DNA of 64,000 bases from JAGLOK01 sp963675575 (GTDB lineage: Bacteria > Bacillota > Clostridia > Christensenellales > UMGS416), in the NCBI GenBank assembly GCA_963675575.1, contig OY776378.1:2480001-2544000 (forward strand), in the 5' to 3' direction. The notes under the pieces are model-generated. The model did no database searches and was not told the DNA's origin. It saw only the letters and a program-made list of their open reading frames with translations. Positions within the stretch are counted from its first letter, which is position 1, and every line of letters begins with the position of its first letter. A program made the position numbers and the translations under genes. Below are positions 17,394 through 25,671 of this stretch, in pieces.

Positions 17394-18185
17394 TTAAAGT
17401 ATATCCTTTTTTTTCACCAAGCCAAAAGATAGGAAAAAGAACGCTGCAATCAATATTGGCACAACTATAAATCCAACGGCCGACAATTCGTGGCCATGCA
17501 TAACATCAATTGCGCTGAAATATTCAAATGGAGTAAAGTTTTCCAAAAAGGCGTATTTATCGCCCATTTTGGCTATAAACCCCATCATGAAAAAGGCGAC
17601 TGTAATCCCCGACATCACGGCCCCGATTTTTTTGTGCCTTTGAGCTATAACCGATACAAAGAGCGTGGACAGCAAAAACAAAACTTCAATCGCAAACCAA
17701 AACAGCATGAGCAATAACAGCCTTTTAACAAAAACAGAGTCTAGCTCAAATTGTGAAAAAACAAGATATGAAGCCGCAAAAATCATCGCCGTTAAAATTG
17801 CGCAATTTATGAGTGCTGCAATTAATTTCATTGATATCATATGTTTTCGAGTAACAGGAAGTGTGAAAGTTGTCTCGGCTGTTTTTGTACTTATCTCCTT
17901 TGACAGTATCTTAGAGCCTGAAAGTGCGGCAAAAATCGCTGCCATAAGCACAAAGTACTGCGCCATATAGCTAAAATAACCTTCTGGCTTGTCAAATCTT
18001 ACAGCATCAAAAGAAAAAGCCTTTTGGAACTCCTCAGGAAAAGAACTTAGTACTTCATCGACGTTGGCCATATCCTTGAATGCATCAAATTCCAGCGATG
18101 CCATAACAAGTATCATAATGAATATCGCGCACCAGATAATGAGGGATTTTAGGTTTGCTTTGAATTCTCTTTTTATTATATTCAT
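17394..18185 (-). CDS. ABC-2 type exporter permease
   Basis: 263 residues, six predicted membrane segments, starting MNIIKREFKANLKSLIIW as in ABC-2 permeases. A large outer loop carries VLSSFPEEFQKAFSF, which parallels DDILKQFPEAFLKAFG in the neighbouring permease, so the two are likely paralogous half-channels. Conserved SKEISTKTAETTFTLPVTR lies before the third helix. Substrate unknown. Confidence 0.88.
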   Translation of the reverse strand: MNIIKREFKANLKSLIIWCAIFIMILVMASLEFDAFKDMANVDEVLSSFPEEFQKAFSFDAVRFDKPEGYFSYMAQYFVLMAAIFAALSGSKILSKEISTKTAETTFTLPVTRKHMISMKLIAALINCAILTAMIFAASYLVFSQFELDSVFVKRLLLLMLFWFAIEVLFLLSTLFVSVIAQRHKKIGAVMSGITVAFFMMGFIAKMGDKYAFLENFTPFEYFSAIDVMHGHELSAVGFIVVPILIAAFFFLSFGLVKKKDIL

Positions 18186-18195
18186 ATTCTCCCCC

Positions 18196-18990
18196 TCACA
18201 TAGCTGTCTGTATGTTACGTTTATTATATTGCATATAGCTTCCCGTAGTTAAAGCCGCAATCATCACAAGGCTTATAATCAATCCATATGTTTTAAACGC
18301 AGAATTTTCGATAATATATTGAAATTCGAAATAATCATATGGAACAAAATATCGAATGATTGTATCGTTAAGTATAGTATCAAACGAGTTTAAAACGAAA
18401 AACCCGAAAGCTAATCCCATTGAAAATGCCGCAGGTGAATCCATTTTCTTAAGCGTAACAGAAATGAAAAGCCCCATAGCGAAAAACAGCAATTGCAAAA
18501 TAAACACGCCCAGCATCATCAGCCAAAATATCTTAAGTGAATATTCATTGCCGCTTGCGAAGATTTCAATACCCGCATAGCACGAAAGTACGTTGAAAAG
18601 CGCAAATATCACCATGTGCGTCAATGCCGCAAGTATTTTCGCCGTCATTATTTTATTTCTGGAAACGGGCTTCGGCACTAAAAAATCCGCCGTCATGTCA
18701 CGTTCTTCGATGTGAACCGCGTCCAGACCCAGTCCGCTTGAATAAATTGCTCCGAATAAGGCCAAATAAACTCCCACCATTGCCGTATAGCCAAGTACAG
18801 TTGACATATCCCCACTCATTCCGAACGCTTTAAGAAACGCTTCAGGAAACTGTTTTAAGATATCGTCCATCACGCCCGAGCTCATTGTTCCGTACACGGA
18901 GTAAAATATAAGCAAAAAAACCACGATGCTCGACACCCAGATAGCAGTGGAAACTAGTTTCTTTTTTGTTTCAAATAAATATATATTCAT
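18196..18990 (-). CDS. ABC-2 type exporter permease
   Basis: 264 residues with six membrane segments; MNIYLFETKKKLVSTAIW at the start and HIEERDMTADFLVPKPVSR before the third helix match its partner at 17394. With the ATPase upstream it would make a heterodimeric exporter of the bacitracin/antibiotic-resistance type. Ten bases separate it from the next permease and 13 from the ATPase. Confidence 0.88.
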   Translation of the reverse strand: MNIYLFETKKKLVSTAIWVSSIVVFLLIFYSVYGTMSSGVMDDILKQFPEAFLKAFGMSGDMSTVLGYTAMVGVYLALFGAIYSSGLGLDAVHIEERDMTADFLVPKPVSRNKIMTAKILAALTHMVIFALFNVLSCYAGIEIFASGNEYSLKIFWLMMLGVFILQLLFFAMGLFISVTLKKMDSPAAFSMGLAFGFFVLNSFDTILNDTIIRYFVPYDYFEFQYIIENSAFKTYGLIISLVMIAALTTGSYMQYNKRNIQTAM

Positions 18991-19003
18991 GTTTTAGCCC
19001 CGC

Positions 19004-19879
19004 TTATCTGTAATAATGCATGAAGATTTCTTCAAGCGTAGGCTCTTCTATGTGCATGTCGCTTATCGTATGCTTCGCCACAACTCTAATAATATCGTTT
19101 ATATCGCCTTTGTATAAAAATGACACGTATGTGTCCTCTTTTACAAAGTCATTTATTTCGCCCTTTTTAAAATCTTCGCGGTCAAGGTGCTCGCCTACTA
19201 TTTTAAATTTCTTATATGATTCTTTTTTGAGTGTGGCAACCTCGTCCGTTCTTATAATCGAACCTTCTTTTATGATGGATACCCTATCGCAAAGTTTTTG
19301 AACTTCACCCAATATATGAGATGAGAAAAGCACCGTAGCGCCCTTTTCATTTTCTTCTTCTATTATGTCAAAAAACTTCTGCTGCATCAGCGGGTCGAGT
19401 CCGCTTGTCGGCTCATCCAAGATAATAATTTTTGGCGAATGCAAAAGCCCCTGCACTATTCCCACTTTCTTTTTATTGCCGTAAGACAAATCATCGATTT
19501 TTCTTGATGTGTCAAGCTCCATTCTTTCACAAAGTTCGTTTATTTTTTTCGTACAGTCCTTCTTATAAAAGCTAGCCGAGTATTTAAGCAGGTCGGATAC
19601 CTTCATCCCATCATAATAAAATACTTCCGACGGAAGATATCCAACGTCTTTCCTTATTTCATTTCCGTATTTAACTACATCGCGGCCCATAATCTTAGCT
19701 TCGCCGCTGGTCGGGAAAATCAGACCGACAAGTATTCTGAGCGTTGTGGATTTACCCGCTCCGTTCGGACCAATGAAGCCGTAAATTTCACCTTCTTTCA
19801 CACTGAAAGAAACGTCTATTATCCCTCGGTCTTTGCCGTACATTTTTGTTAAATTATTTATTTGGATTGCATCTGACAT
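19004..19879 (-). CDS. ABC transporter ATP-binding protein, exporter type
   Basis: 291 residues. Walker A GPNGAGKST at about residues 38-46, signature LSYGNKKKVGI, Walker B IIILDEPTSGLD and the H-loop SSHIL are complete, so it should hydrolyse ATP. The ~70-residue C-terminal tail is typical of BcrA/CcmA-like ATPases paired with ABC-2 permeases. First gene of a likely four-gene transcript; AAAGGAG precedes ATG. No regulator or sensor kinase gene lies next to it. Confidence 0.93.
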   Translation of the reverse strand: MSDAIQINNLTKMYGKDRGIIDVSFSVKEGEIYGFIGPNGAGKSTTLRILVGLIFPTSGEAKIMGRDVVKYGNEIRKDVGYLPSEVFYYDGMKVSDLLKYSASFYKKDCTKKINELCERMELDTSRKIDDLSYGNKKKVGIVQGLLHSPKIIILDEPTSGLDPLMQQKFFDIIEEENEKGATVLFSSHILGEVQKLCDRVSIIKEGSIIRTDEVATLKKESYKKFKIVGEHLDREDFKKGEINDFVKEDTYVSFLYKGDINDIIRVVAKHTISDMHIEEPTLEEIFMHYYR

Positions 19880-19910
19880 GTGAAATCTCCTTTAATAGGA
19901 ATATTCTTTA

Positions 19911-19939
19911 ATTATAGGGCATCAAAAAGAGGAATACAA
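19911..19939 (-). promoter_or_regulatory. Putative promoter of the ABC exporter operon
   Basis: TTGTAT at 19934-19939 and TATAAT at 19911-19916, 17 bases apart on the minus strand, about 32 bases upstream of the ATPase start. The -35 box lies in the loop of the upstream gene's terminator hairpin. Confidence 0.5.
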
Positions 19940-19958
19940 ACTTAAATGCACTCCTCTT
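19922..19958 (-). terminator. Intrinsic terminator after the DUF5610-like gene
   Basis: Arms AAGAGGA and TCCTCTT (19952-19958 and 19927-19933) with an 18-base loop, followed by TTTGAT on the minus strand. The loop is long, so strength is uncertain. Confidence 0.6.
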
Positions 19959-20014
19959 AAAACATTTTTTTTTCTTTATAAGACGGTTTTATGATCTATA
20001 ACGGATAATACTGT

Positions 20015-20599
20015 CTATTCTCCGCTATTTTTCCAGGCGTCAAATTTCTCCATTGTCAAATCATATGTTCTTTGTGAGATTTCAGGAAGCTCTCCGCCCC
20101 AAGCACGCTCCGCTATCTCAAATCCTTTTTTTACCGCATCCAATAACAAATCCGCCTTTGAAACATCATTGCCGGAGATGCTTTTTGCAAACTGCACCAA
20201 TGTGTCGGATAAATTTTCCGCGCTGTATATTCCGCCTTCTTCCACATTGGCAGGGTCAAGGTCTGCATCCAAGCCATACTTTTCAAGCAGCTTATCCTCC
20301 AGTTCGCTTACATCAATTTGACCTTGAGAGCCGTCAATAAAACCTTCAATGTACGCTTTCATGCTGCCTATTTGCTTTGCCACATGTTTATTTGTGAATT
20401 GAGAAAACTTCTCCCATAATTGAGTATTAGTCATATTTCTCGGATTGGAATAGGTAAATATTTTTTCGTTTTTTTCAGACTTGCTGGAATATGTGTCTGT
20501 AGCTGTATCAGATTGTGGTTTTTCTTCTTTTTCCCTTTTCTGAGCTGCGTTGTAATCTGTTATCTTAATAATGTTATTACCGGTTTTACTAATATCCAT
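20015..20599 (-). CDS. DUF5610-like protein of unknown function
   Basis: 194 residues, no signal peptide or membrane segment. Residues 1-55 are polar and low in complexity (many Lys, Glu, Ser, Thr). The C-terminal part is helical, with KGFEIAERAWGGELPEIS and QRTYDLTMEKFDAWKNSG, which I associate with the DUF5610 family; that match is from memory and should be searched. Its own terminator and the well-placed AAGGAGG before ATG mark it as a single expressed gene. Confidence 0.7.
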   Translation of the reverse strand: MDISKTGNNIIKITDYNAAQKREKEEKPQSDTATDTYSSKSEKNEKIFTYSNPRNMTNTQLWEKFSQFTNKHVAKQIGSMKAYIEGFIDGSQGQIDVSELEDKLLEKYGLDADLDPANVEEGGIYSAENLSDTLVQFAKSISGNDVSKADLLLDAVKKGFEIAERAWGGELPEISQRTYDLTMEKFDAWKNSGE

Positions 20600-20689
20600 T
20601 TTAGCCTCCTTGCCATAAATAGAAATAATACATTTGTATAATTACCTGATATTGTTTATATCGGTATTATAATCTAAAACTTTATACGC

Positions 20690-20720
20690 AAAAAGAGGAA
20701 TACAATCCTGTATTCCTCTT
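20690..20720 (-). terminator. Intrinsic terminator after the tautomerase gene
   Basis: Perfect twelve-base arms 20693-20704 and 20709-20720 with a four-base loop; TTTTT follows on the minus strand and A-rich sequence on the other side lets it act both ways. Confidence 0.88.
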
Positions 20721-20738
20721 AAAAAATTTCTTCCCGTA

Positions 20739-20972
20739 TTATAAATCGTCCAGAGTGTACCCCGGTTTTTTAAATAGTTTGTCGCCTTGCGGCTCTATTT
20801 CCTCCGAATAGATTTTCTTCCAATCCGACGGATCCACATCTTCTATCGCGACCGAAATCCAATAGTCCCCCGCGTCGAAAGCATCCTTTACAGCTTGAGT
20901 TATTTTATCCGACAGCTCCTGTTTTTGTTTGTCTGTTTTTCCCTTCCAGGTTTTAACTAGTACGTGCGGCAT
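20739..20972 (-). CDS. 4-oxalocrotonate tautomerase family protein
   Basis: 77 residues starting MPHVLVKTW; the Pro after the initiator Met is the catalytic base of this superfamily once Met is removed. LSDKITQAVKDAF and the later ISVAIEDVDPSDW fit the PptA/YusQ-like beta-alpha-beta layout of a small tautomerase. Physiological substrate unknown. AAGGAG stands seven bases before ATG, and a strong hairpin ends the unit. Confidence 0.85.
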   Translation of the reverse strand: MPHVLVKTWKGKTDKQKQELSDKITQAVKDAFDAGDYWISVAIEDVDPSDWKKIYSEEIEPQGDKLFKKPGYTLDDL

Positions 20973-21063
20973 GGTGGTTCTCCTTTTTCGTTTTATGGTA
21001 GCATTGTTTCTATTTTAATTCAATACTCTCAAGTTCAATTGCCGTATTTATCCATCCATTCTT

Positions 21064-21915
21064 TTATTGTATAAAGCTTGTATTATTGTTTAAATTTGAA
21101 AACATTTTATCACTCTCATATTTCTTTTTAGTTTCTTTGTAAATTTTATAAGCTTCATCAATCTGTCCACTGGCAATAGCAAAAAAGAAATCATGGTTAT
21201 CACAATAGTCCCTCGGACACCACACCTCGATTTTTCCTATACTTGTATTATACTTATAACTCTTTCTCATAGATTTTTTTACTTTTTCATTAGTCCAGTG
21301 ACTTGGCATATGTGTATCTTGAATTTTAAAGTATTCAGAAAATAACATGGTAAACTTTCCTTCGGTAAACTCTATAAGAAACATTTTTCTAAAATCATTC
21401 ATCATCGGTGTTTTCACAATACTTATTATCTCAAAAGTTACATCACCGATTTTTGTATAAATTTCATTTTCCTTATATTCAACTACCGTTTTATTCTCTA
21501 AGTTTTTGCATCTGCTTTTTAAATCCTCATAGCATTCATCAATATTTTTCACCATTATTTCAAACTCATTACCGTCATCTAAAATAATAAGTATCACATC
21601 AATATCAATCCCTAGTTTTCTTTTTTTGAACACTATTAACCGTCTAATCCTATCATAACTAATTTTCATTTTACTAGATCTGTATTTTAAATATTCGGAA
21701 AATAAAATAATGTCTAAATTTGAACCACACATAAACATACCTATAATAAGAGCATGAAATCCTAATACTAAAAGATTTCCATAAAAAAAGTTTATAAAAG
21801 TTGCATTTTCTATGAAAATTAGTATATTTGTGAAAGTAAAAAATAAAATAAATGAATAAATATAGAACTTTTTAAAAGTTGGTGGCCAGTAATGTTTTCT
21901 ATCTTTCTTTCTCAT
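21064..21915 (-). CDS. Hypothetical membrane protein, AT-rich
   Basis: 283 residues that I do not recognise. Two hydrophobic segments lie at about residues 17-36 and 42-66, then a soluble domain rich in Lys, Ile and Asn (for example DVILIILDDGNEFEIMVKNI). Near the C-terminus a His/Cys/Asp-containing WCPRDYCDNHDFFFAIA stretch precedes a helical end. Codon use is clearly more AT-rich than in the operons nearby, hinting at recent acquisition. Ribosome site is GGAG upstream of ATG. Confidence 0.6.
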   Translation of the reverse strand: MRKKDRKHYWPPTFKKFYIYSFILFFTFTNILIFIENATFINFFYGNLLVLGFHALIIGMFMCGSNLDIILFSEYLKYRSSKMKISYDRIRRLIVFKKRKLGIDIDVILIILDDGNEFEIMVKNIDECYEDLKSRCKNLENKTVVEYKENEIYTKIGDVTFEIISIVKTPMMNDFRKMFLIEFTEGKFTMLFSEYFKIQDTHMPSHWTNEKVKKSMRKSYKYNTSIGKIEVWCPRDYCDNHDFFFAIASGQIDEAYKIYKETKKKYESDKMFSNLNNNTSFIQ

Positions 21916-22279
21916 ATCTTCTCCAAAATAGTATATTTATTTATGGTAATAATAACTTATATGCTAAACATTTACAATTTTGTTTGTAAAATTCATAAAA
22001 ACCGAAACTAATAAGACTTCCACCGACATGTGCGGGGAAGTCCATATATCATATTCTATATTGCATTTTAATCGCTCCGTAGAGCGACTCTCCAGTAATA
22101 TATTTAAAATTTTGCGAGCCCTCCGACCCCCGTTTATTTTAAACCGCTTTGCTTAACTGATAGACTGTCGGGGCTCGCAGGGTTCGTCGGTGCCCCACAC
22201 CGACCCTAGCGGAGCGTAATCAAAGTAAACATTTCGTCTCGATTTAGATTTATCCGTGTACTACTTCTTAATACCAATA
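21916..22279. other. 364-base gene-free stretch with GC-rich multi-hairpin element
   Basis: No plausible gene. The middle (22015-22216) is far more GC-rich than its flanks and packed with inverted repeats: 22015-22021/22036-22042, 22072-22077/22082-22087, 22114-22127/22167-22178 (12 pairs with a two-base bulge), 22186-22192/22198-22204, and a long-range pair 22073-22079/22210-22216 that competes with the second hairpin. It may be a structured RNA or a palindromic repeat element. The outer parts are plain AT-rich sequence. Confidence 0.6.
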
Positions 22280-23161
22280 TCAAATAAAATAATTCCCAAC
22301 TATCCTCGTAATCGCCCTACCACCAAACAATACTCGCTTTGCATTGTTATAATCACAAGTCGTAAGTTTAACTATATTGTAATTATCCGCTTCACCATTT
22401 TGCTCAATCGAAATGGTTTCTCCATCCCACTTGTTGTGCTTAAGCAGATAGTTCGCAAAAGCAGAATTTCCTGAGCCTGTTGCAGGATCTTCTAGATAAC
22501 CAAATGTTGGGGCGAATACTCTTGTCCTATAGCTATTTGTTAGATTACTCGTTTTCTCACAAAATACTTCAATGATATCAATCGCATTTTTTATGCAGAA
22601 ATCATTGAGCGAAGCAAGTTGTGGCTTCAATCCTAATATTGTTTCCAATGTGCCAATGTTAATAATTAGTGTTTCTAGCCCAGCGTTTATTATTTCAGGT
22701 TGAGCTACTATATTATTAGCATCGCACATGAGCGCTTTTGCAAGTTCAGCTTTTGATATAAGTGATTGAGTGTATTTTGGCGATGGCGCCATGATGAATA
22801 CAGCATCTTCCTCTTTGATTTTATTTTGAACTATTAAAGTTTCGCCGTTTGCTATGATTTTAATTTCGCCAAGCTCCATTAGATCAGGATTGTTTTTTAT
22901 CAAGTCATACATTATTGCAATAGTTGCATGTCCGCAAAAATCCACTTCGCGCTCCGCAGAGTAATACTTAAACTCGAAAACATTGCCTGTCATCCGCGCA
23001 ACATATCCTACTTCATTAACATAGCCTTGCAGCTCTTTTGCAACCATCAGCATATCACTGGCGCTTATTTCATCAATAGAATTAAGTAGAATATAGCCTG
23101 CTGGATTTCCACTGGATTTCTCAGTTGCGAATGCATCAATTTTTTTAAATGGTAGTTTCAT
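22280..23161 (-). CDS. PhzF family isomerase
   Basis: 293 residues of the diaminopimelate-epimerase-like fold. Family marks: KIDAFATEKSSGNPAGYIL at the start, GYVNEVGYV with the catalytic Glu (residue 50), VDFCGHATIA, and DPATGSGNSAFANYLL in the C-terminal half. PhzF enzymes isomerise or cyclise small organic acids; the substrate here is unknown, as no phenazine genes are present. Separate from its neighbours by structured DNA on one side and 62 bases on the other. Confidence 0.88.
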   Translation of the reverse strand: MKLPFKKIDAFATEKSSGNPAGYILLNSIDEISASDMLMVAKELQGYVNEVGYVARMTGNVFEFKYYSAEREVDFCGHATIAIMYDLIKNNPDLMELGEIKIIANGETLIVQNKIKEEDAVFIMAPSPKYTQSLISKAELAKALMCDANNIVAQPEIINAGLETLIINIGTLETILGLKPQLASLNDFCIKNAIDIIEVFCEKTSNLTNSYRTRVFAPTFGYLEDPATGSGNSAFANYLLKHNKWDGETISIEQNGEADNYNIVKLTTCDYNNAKRVLFGGRAITRIVGNYFI

Positions 23162-23223
23162 AACACATTCCTTTAGTTTTCATTTTATGAGATCATATCA
23201 CAGTAAAAATGATAAGCATAAAT

Positions 23224-24222
23224 CTAGTTTAACTTATTAAGAAATCTTTTAATCATGACTTTTGTGTAAATCTTCACAGCATTTCTATATGCTCTACCGT
23301 ATCTGTACGTTTCCACATTAAGGATTATCGCCATATAAAGCCTGTATAAGTTCATCCGAATCCTGTCATTTTCAGAGACAGTAAACTTGCTACCAGTTAT
23401 TTCTTCGTAGCCCTCTACAAACTCCGGCTCATTTTCTACATCAGAAAAAATCTGCATTGCGGAAGTGAAGTCCGCATACTGATCTCCGTAAAACGCTCTT
23501 TCAAAATCGATTATGCCCGATATACTGAGTTTATCTTTTTCCTCTTTCACAAAAACATTGCCAGCCCAAATATCGAAGCTTACAAGCTTAGGCTCTTTCA
23601 CTTCATCCAAGACATCCCTATACTTTGATACAATATCTCGAATTTTTTGATACGGTAGGCTGTTTCCTCTCTTTTCCCCGTCCAGCAAAATGTCCTCCAT
23701 CATGCATGAAAACGCACCCGACCAACTGTCAAACTTATAGTGCGCATCATCCTTTATATATCCGAAAAAGTCTCCTTTAACAGAATGTATTTCCGCATTA
23801 AATTTCCCAAGTTTATGCATAAGCTCGGGCTTTGATTTTTTAATGACTTTTTTTCCCATTTCCTTCCATGTGCTGCCTTCAAGGCGATTCATAAAAAAAT
23901 AGTCAAATGGCATATCTTCTTTGGAAAAGTCCGCCGCCAAAACTTCGGGAACGGGGACATCCGCTCCAGATAGAAGCTTAAGCACATCGACTTCTGTTTT
24001 CATGATTTCTTTTTCATATATCAAAAGCTCAGCCTCCGGCAAAGGCCCCGCTTTAAGCACCACTCCGCCTTCAAGCTTTCCTGTTCCCTCAACTATATAT
24101 GCAGAGTTAAACATCCCCTGTACAAGCTCTGTGATTTTTATTATCTTAGAGTCGGAAAAATGCTTTAACGCCATCTTTTTGATATCGTCCTCAGTTAATT
24201 TATTTTTGGTTACACTTTTCAT
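23224..24222 (-). CDS. Aminoglycoside phosphotransferase (APH) family kinase-like protein
   Basis: 332 residues. The kinase-like fold shows YIVEGTGKLEGGVVLKAGP (nucleotide loop and Lys), the Brenner motif as SFDIWAGNVFV (the usual leading His is absent) and the metal motif GIIDFERAFYGDQYADF. The real substrate could be a sugar, choline or a drug; resistance cannot be inferred. ATG at 24222 has GGAG seven bases upstream; the longer reading from 24342 crosses into the adjacent IS element and is rejected. The IS lies 36 bases upstream, so its native promoter may be gone. Confidence 0.82.
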   Translation of the reverse strand: MKSVTKNKLTEDDIKKMALKHFSDSKIIKITELVQGMFNSAYIVEGTGKLEGGVVLKAGPLPEAELLIYEKEIMKTEVDVLKLLSGADVPVPEVLAADFSKEDMPFDYFFMNRLEGSTWKEMGKKVIKKSKPELMHKLGKFNAEIHSVKGDFFGYIKDDAHYKFDSWSGAFSCMMEDILLDGEKRGNSLPYQKIRDIVSKYRDVLDEVKEPKLVSFDIWAGNVFVKEEKDKLSISGIIDFERAFYGDQYADFTSAMQIFSDVENEPEFVEGYEEITGSKFTVSENDRIRMNLYRLYMAIILNVETYRYGRAYRNAVKIYTKVMIKRFLNKLN

Positions 24223-24254
24223 GAATATCTCCAAAATATTATTGGTCTTGGTTA

Positions 24255-24258
24255 TTAA
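24255..24258. repeat. Target-site duplication, left copy
   Basis: TTAA flanks the IS on this side and again at 25460-25463, matching the YTAR target preference of IS5-type elements. Confidence 0.8.
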
Positions 24259-24274
24259 GGAAGCACTGATTAAA
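24259..24274. repeat. Left terminal inverted repeat of the IS
   Basis: GGAAGCACTGATTAAA matches the reverse complement of 25444-25459 at 15 of 16 positions. Confidence 0.85.
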
Positions 24275-24330
24275 TCAAATAATACAAATCTCAAAAATGG
24301 TATAATAGAAGAAAACAAATGGAGCAAATT

Positions 24331-25323
24331 ATGAAGCAACAAACAATCAGTGATTTAGAATATAGCGCAAGAAAAAGAAGAACTAAAAGAGAAGATTTTT
24401 TAGATATAATGGAGGGAGTTATTCCGTGGGAAGAATGGATATCATATATAAAGCCCTACTACTATAAAGGTAAAAGAGGTAGACCGCCCAAAGGTATCAA
24501 GAAGATGCTAAAAATGTATCTATTACAGAATTGGTTCAGCCTATCTGATGAAGGAGTCGAGGAAGCAATATATGATAGCTATGCAATGCGTAAATTTATG
24601 GGAATTGATTTTTTTGAAGAACAAGTACCCGACGCAACAACTTTACTTAAATTCAGACGAATAATAGAACAAAACAATGTAGGTGAAGTGCTATTTAATG
24701 CAATAAGCACAGGACTAGAGAAAAGTGGTCATATCATGCGAGGAGGGACTATAGTAGATGCAACAATAGTCGATGCACCTAGTTCCACAAAAAACCAAGA
24801 AAAAGCTAGAGATCCAGAGATGAAATCTGTTAAAAAAGGTAGTGACTGGCACTTTGGAATGAAAATACATATTGGTGTAGATGCAGGTAGTGGCTATGTT
24901 CACTCGATTGAGGCAACACCTGCAAACCAACACGATATCACAGTAGCATCTAAACTAATCCGTGATGACGACAAAGTAGTATATGGCGATTCTGGATATA
25001 TTGGTATTCAAAAACGCGAAGAAATCTTACAAGACGAAGATAAATCGCATATTGATTACAGGATTAATCGTAGACCTAAAAATAGTGTAAAGAAGCAAAA
25101 AGGCGTAGGTAAGCAATGGGAGCGACACATAGAGCACCAAAAGTCAGCAGTACGTTGTAAAGTAGAGCATCCATTCCAGATTGTAAAAAGATACTTCGGA
25201 TATAACAAGATAGTGTATCGTGGCATACAAAAAAATCTCAATAGGTTTTATATCTTATTCGGTTGTGCTAATTTGCTACTATGTGTACGTGCAGATAGAG
25301 ATCCTGGACTAGTCACAGGATAA
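24331..25323 (+). CDS. IS5 family transposase
   Basis: 330 residues. N-terminal DUF772-like part (KGKRGRPPKGIKKMLKMYLL, MRKFMGIDFFEEQVPDATTL) then the DDE catalytic domain: Asp in GGTIVDATIVDAPSS, Asp in VVYGDSGYIG and Glu in CKVEHPFQIVKRYFGY, with the Y-x2-R-x3 motif YRGIQKN. All three acidic residues are present and the frame is unbroken, so it is likely active. ATG at 24331 has GGAG six bases upstream; the ATG at 24319 overlaps that site. Confidence 0.95.
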   Translation: MKQQTISDLEYSARKRRTKREDFLDIMEGVIPWEEWISYIKPYYYKGKRGRPPKGIKKMLKMYLLQNWFSLSDEGVEEAIYDSYAMRKFMGIDFFEEQVPDATTLLKFRRIIEQNNVGEVLFNAISTGLEKSGHIMRGGTIVDATIVDAPSSTKNQEKARDPEMKSVKKGSDWHFGMKIHIGVDAGSGYVHSIEATPANQHDITVASKLIRDDDKVVYGDSGYIGIQKREEILQDEDKSHIDYRINRRPKNSVKKQKGVGKQWERHIEHQKSAVRCKVEHPFQIVKRYFGYNKIVYRGIQKNLNRFYILFGCANLLLCVRADRDPGLVTG

Positions 25324-25443
25324 CCATGCCCTTTTGTGGGAAAACAGGGCACTATCACCTAATAGTCTATCAGTAATGGGGTGATATTGGGCTATATATG
25401 GAACAATATGGCATATACTAAAGTTGATGATTAAATATATGGC

Positions 25444-25459
25444 TTTAATCAGTCCTTCC
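25444..25459. repeat. Right terminal inverted repeat of the IS
   Basis: Reverse complement reads GGAAGGACTGATTAAA, one mismatch from the left end; TTAA follows at 25460-25463. Confidence 0.85.
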
Positions 25460-25500
25460 TTAAATATTATATCACATTAAAAAGCTTATTAATTGACAGC

Positions 25501-25529
25501 AAAAATCCGCAGTCATATACCGCGGATTT
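25501..25529 (-). terminator. Terminator-like hairpin between glmS and the IS
   Basis: Eight-base arms 25503-25510 and 25522-25529 with TTTTTGC following on the minus strand. It may be a second, back-up terminator for glmS. Confidence 0.55.
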
Positions 25530-25539
25530 AAATATTTAT

Positions 25540-25564
25540 GTAGCATTGAAACTAAGTTTGATCA
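25540..25564. repeat. Partial copy of the glmS terminator arm
   Basis: The 25 bases here match the reverse complement of 25625-25649 at 23 of 25 positions, so the same unit occurs directly, then again as both arms of the palindrome at 25612-25643. Confidence 0.65.
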
Positions 25565-25604
25565 GGATTACCGCTATTATTATTGTTTTTCGATAATTTC
25601 TAGC

Positions 25605-25643
25605 AAAAAAATTGGAACTAAGTTTGATCAAACTTAGTTCCAA
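25605..25643 (-). terminator. Strong intrinsic terminator after glmS
   Basis: A perfect 32-base palindrome (25612-25643) followed on the minus strand by seven T. It lies 28 bases past the glmS stop. Confidence 0.9.
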
Positions 25644-25671
25644 CGCTACAATTTAAAATAAATATTTTTTT

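Larger units (their letters stand above)
24259..25459 (+). mobile_element. IS5-family insertion sequence, 1201 bp, complete
   Basis: Ends are defined by 16-base imperfect terminal inverted repeats and a 4-base TTAA duplication on both sides. It holds one intact transposase gene on the plus strand, a TATAAT box at 24301-24306, and about 135 bases of non-coding right end with a TGCCCT/AGGGCA hairpin. Intact ends, duplication and gene suggest recent insertion. Confidence 0.9.

Noticed and set aside
22015..22216. CRISPR array or tRNA
   Set aside because: The repeats are inverted pairs of differing sequence, with no regular spacing, and no cloverleaf can be drawn.
23224..24222. Antibiotic-resistance gene
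   Set aside because: The kinase-like fold is shared by many metabolic enzymes, the Brenner motif lacks its His, and nothing indicates a drug substrate.
24715..25241. Short minus-strand frames inside the transposase
   Set aside because: Shadows of an intact transposase gene.
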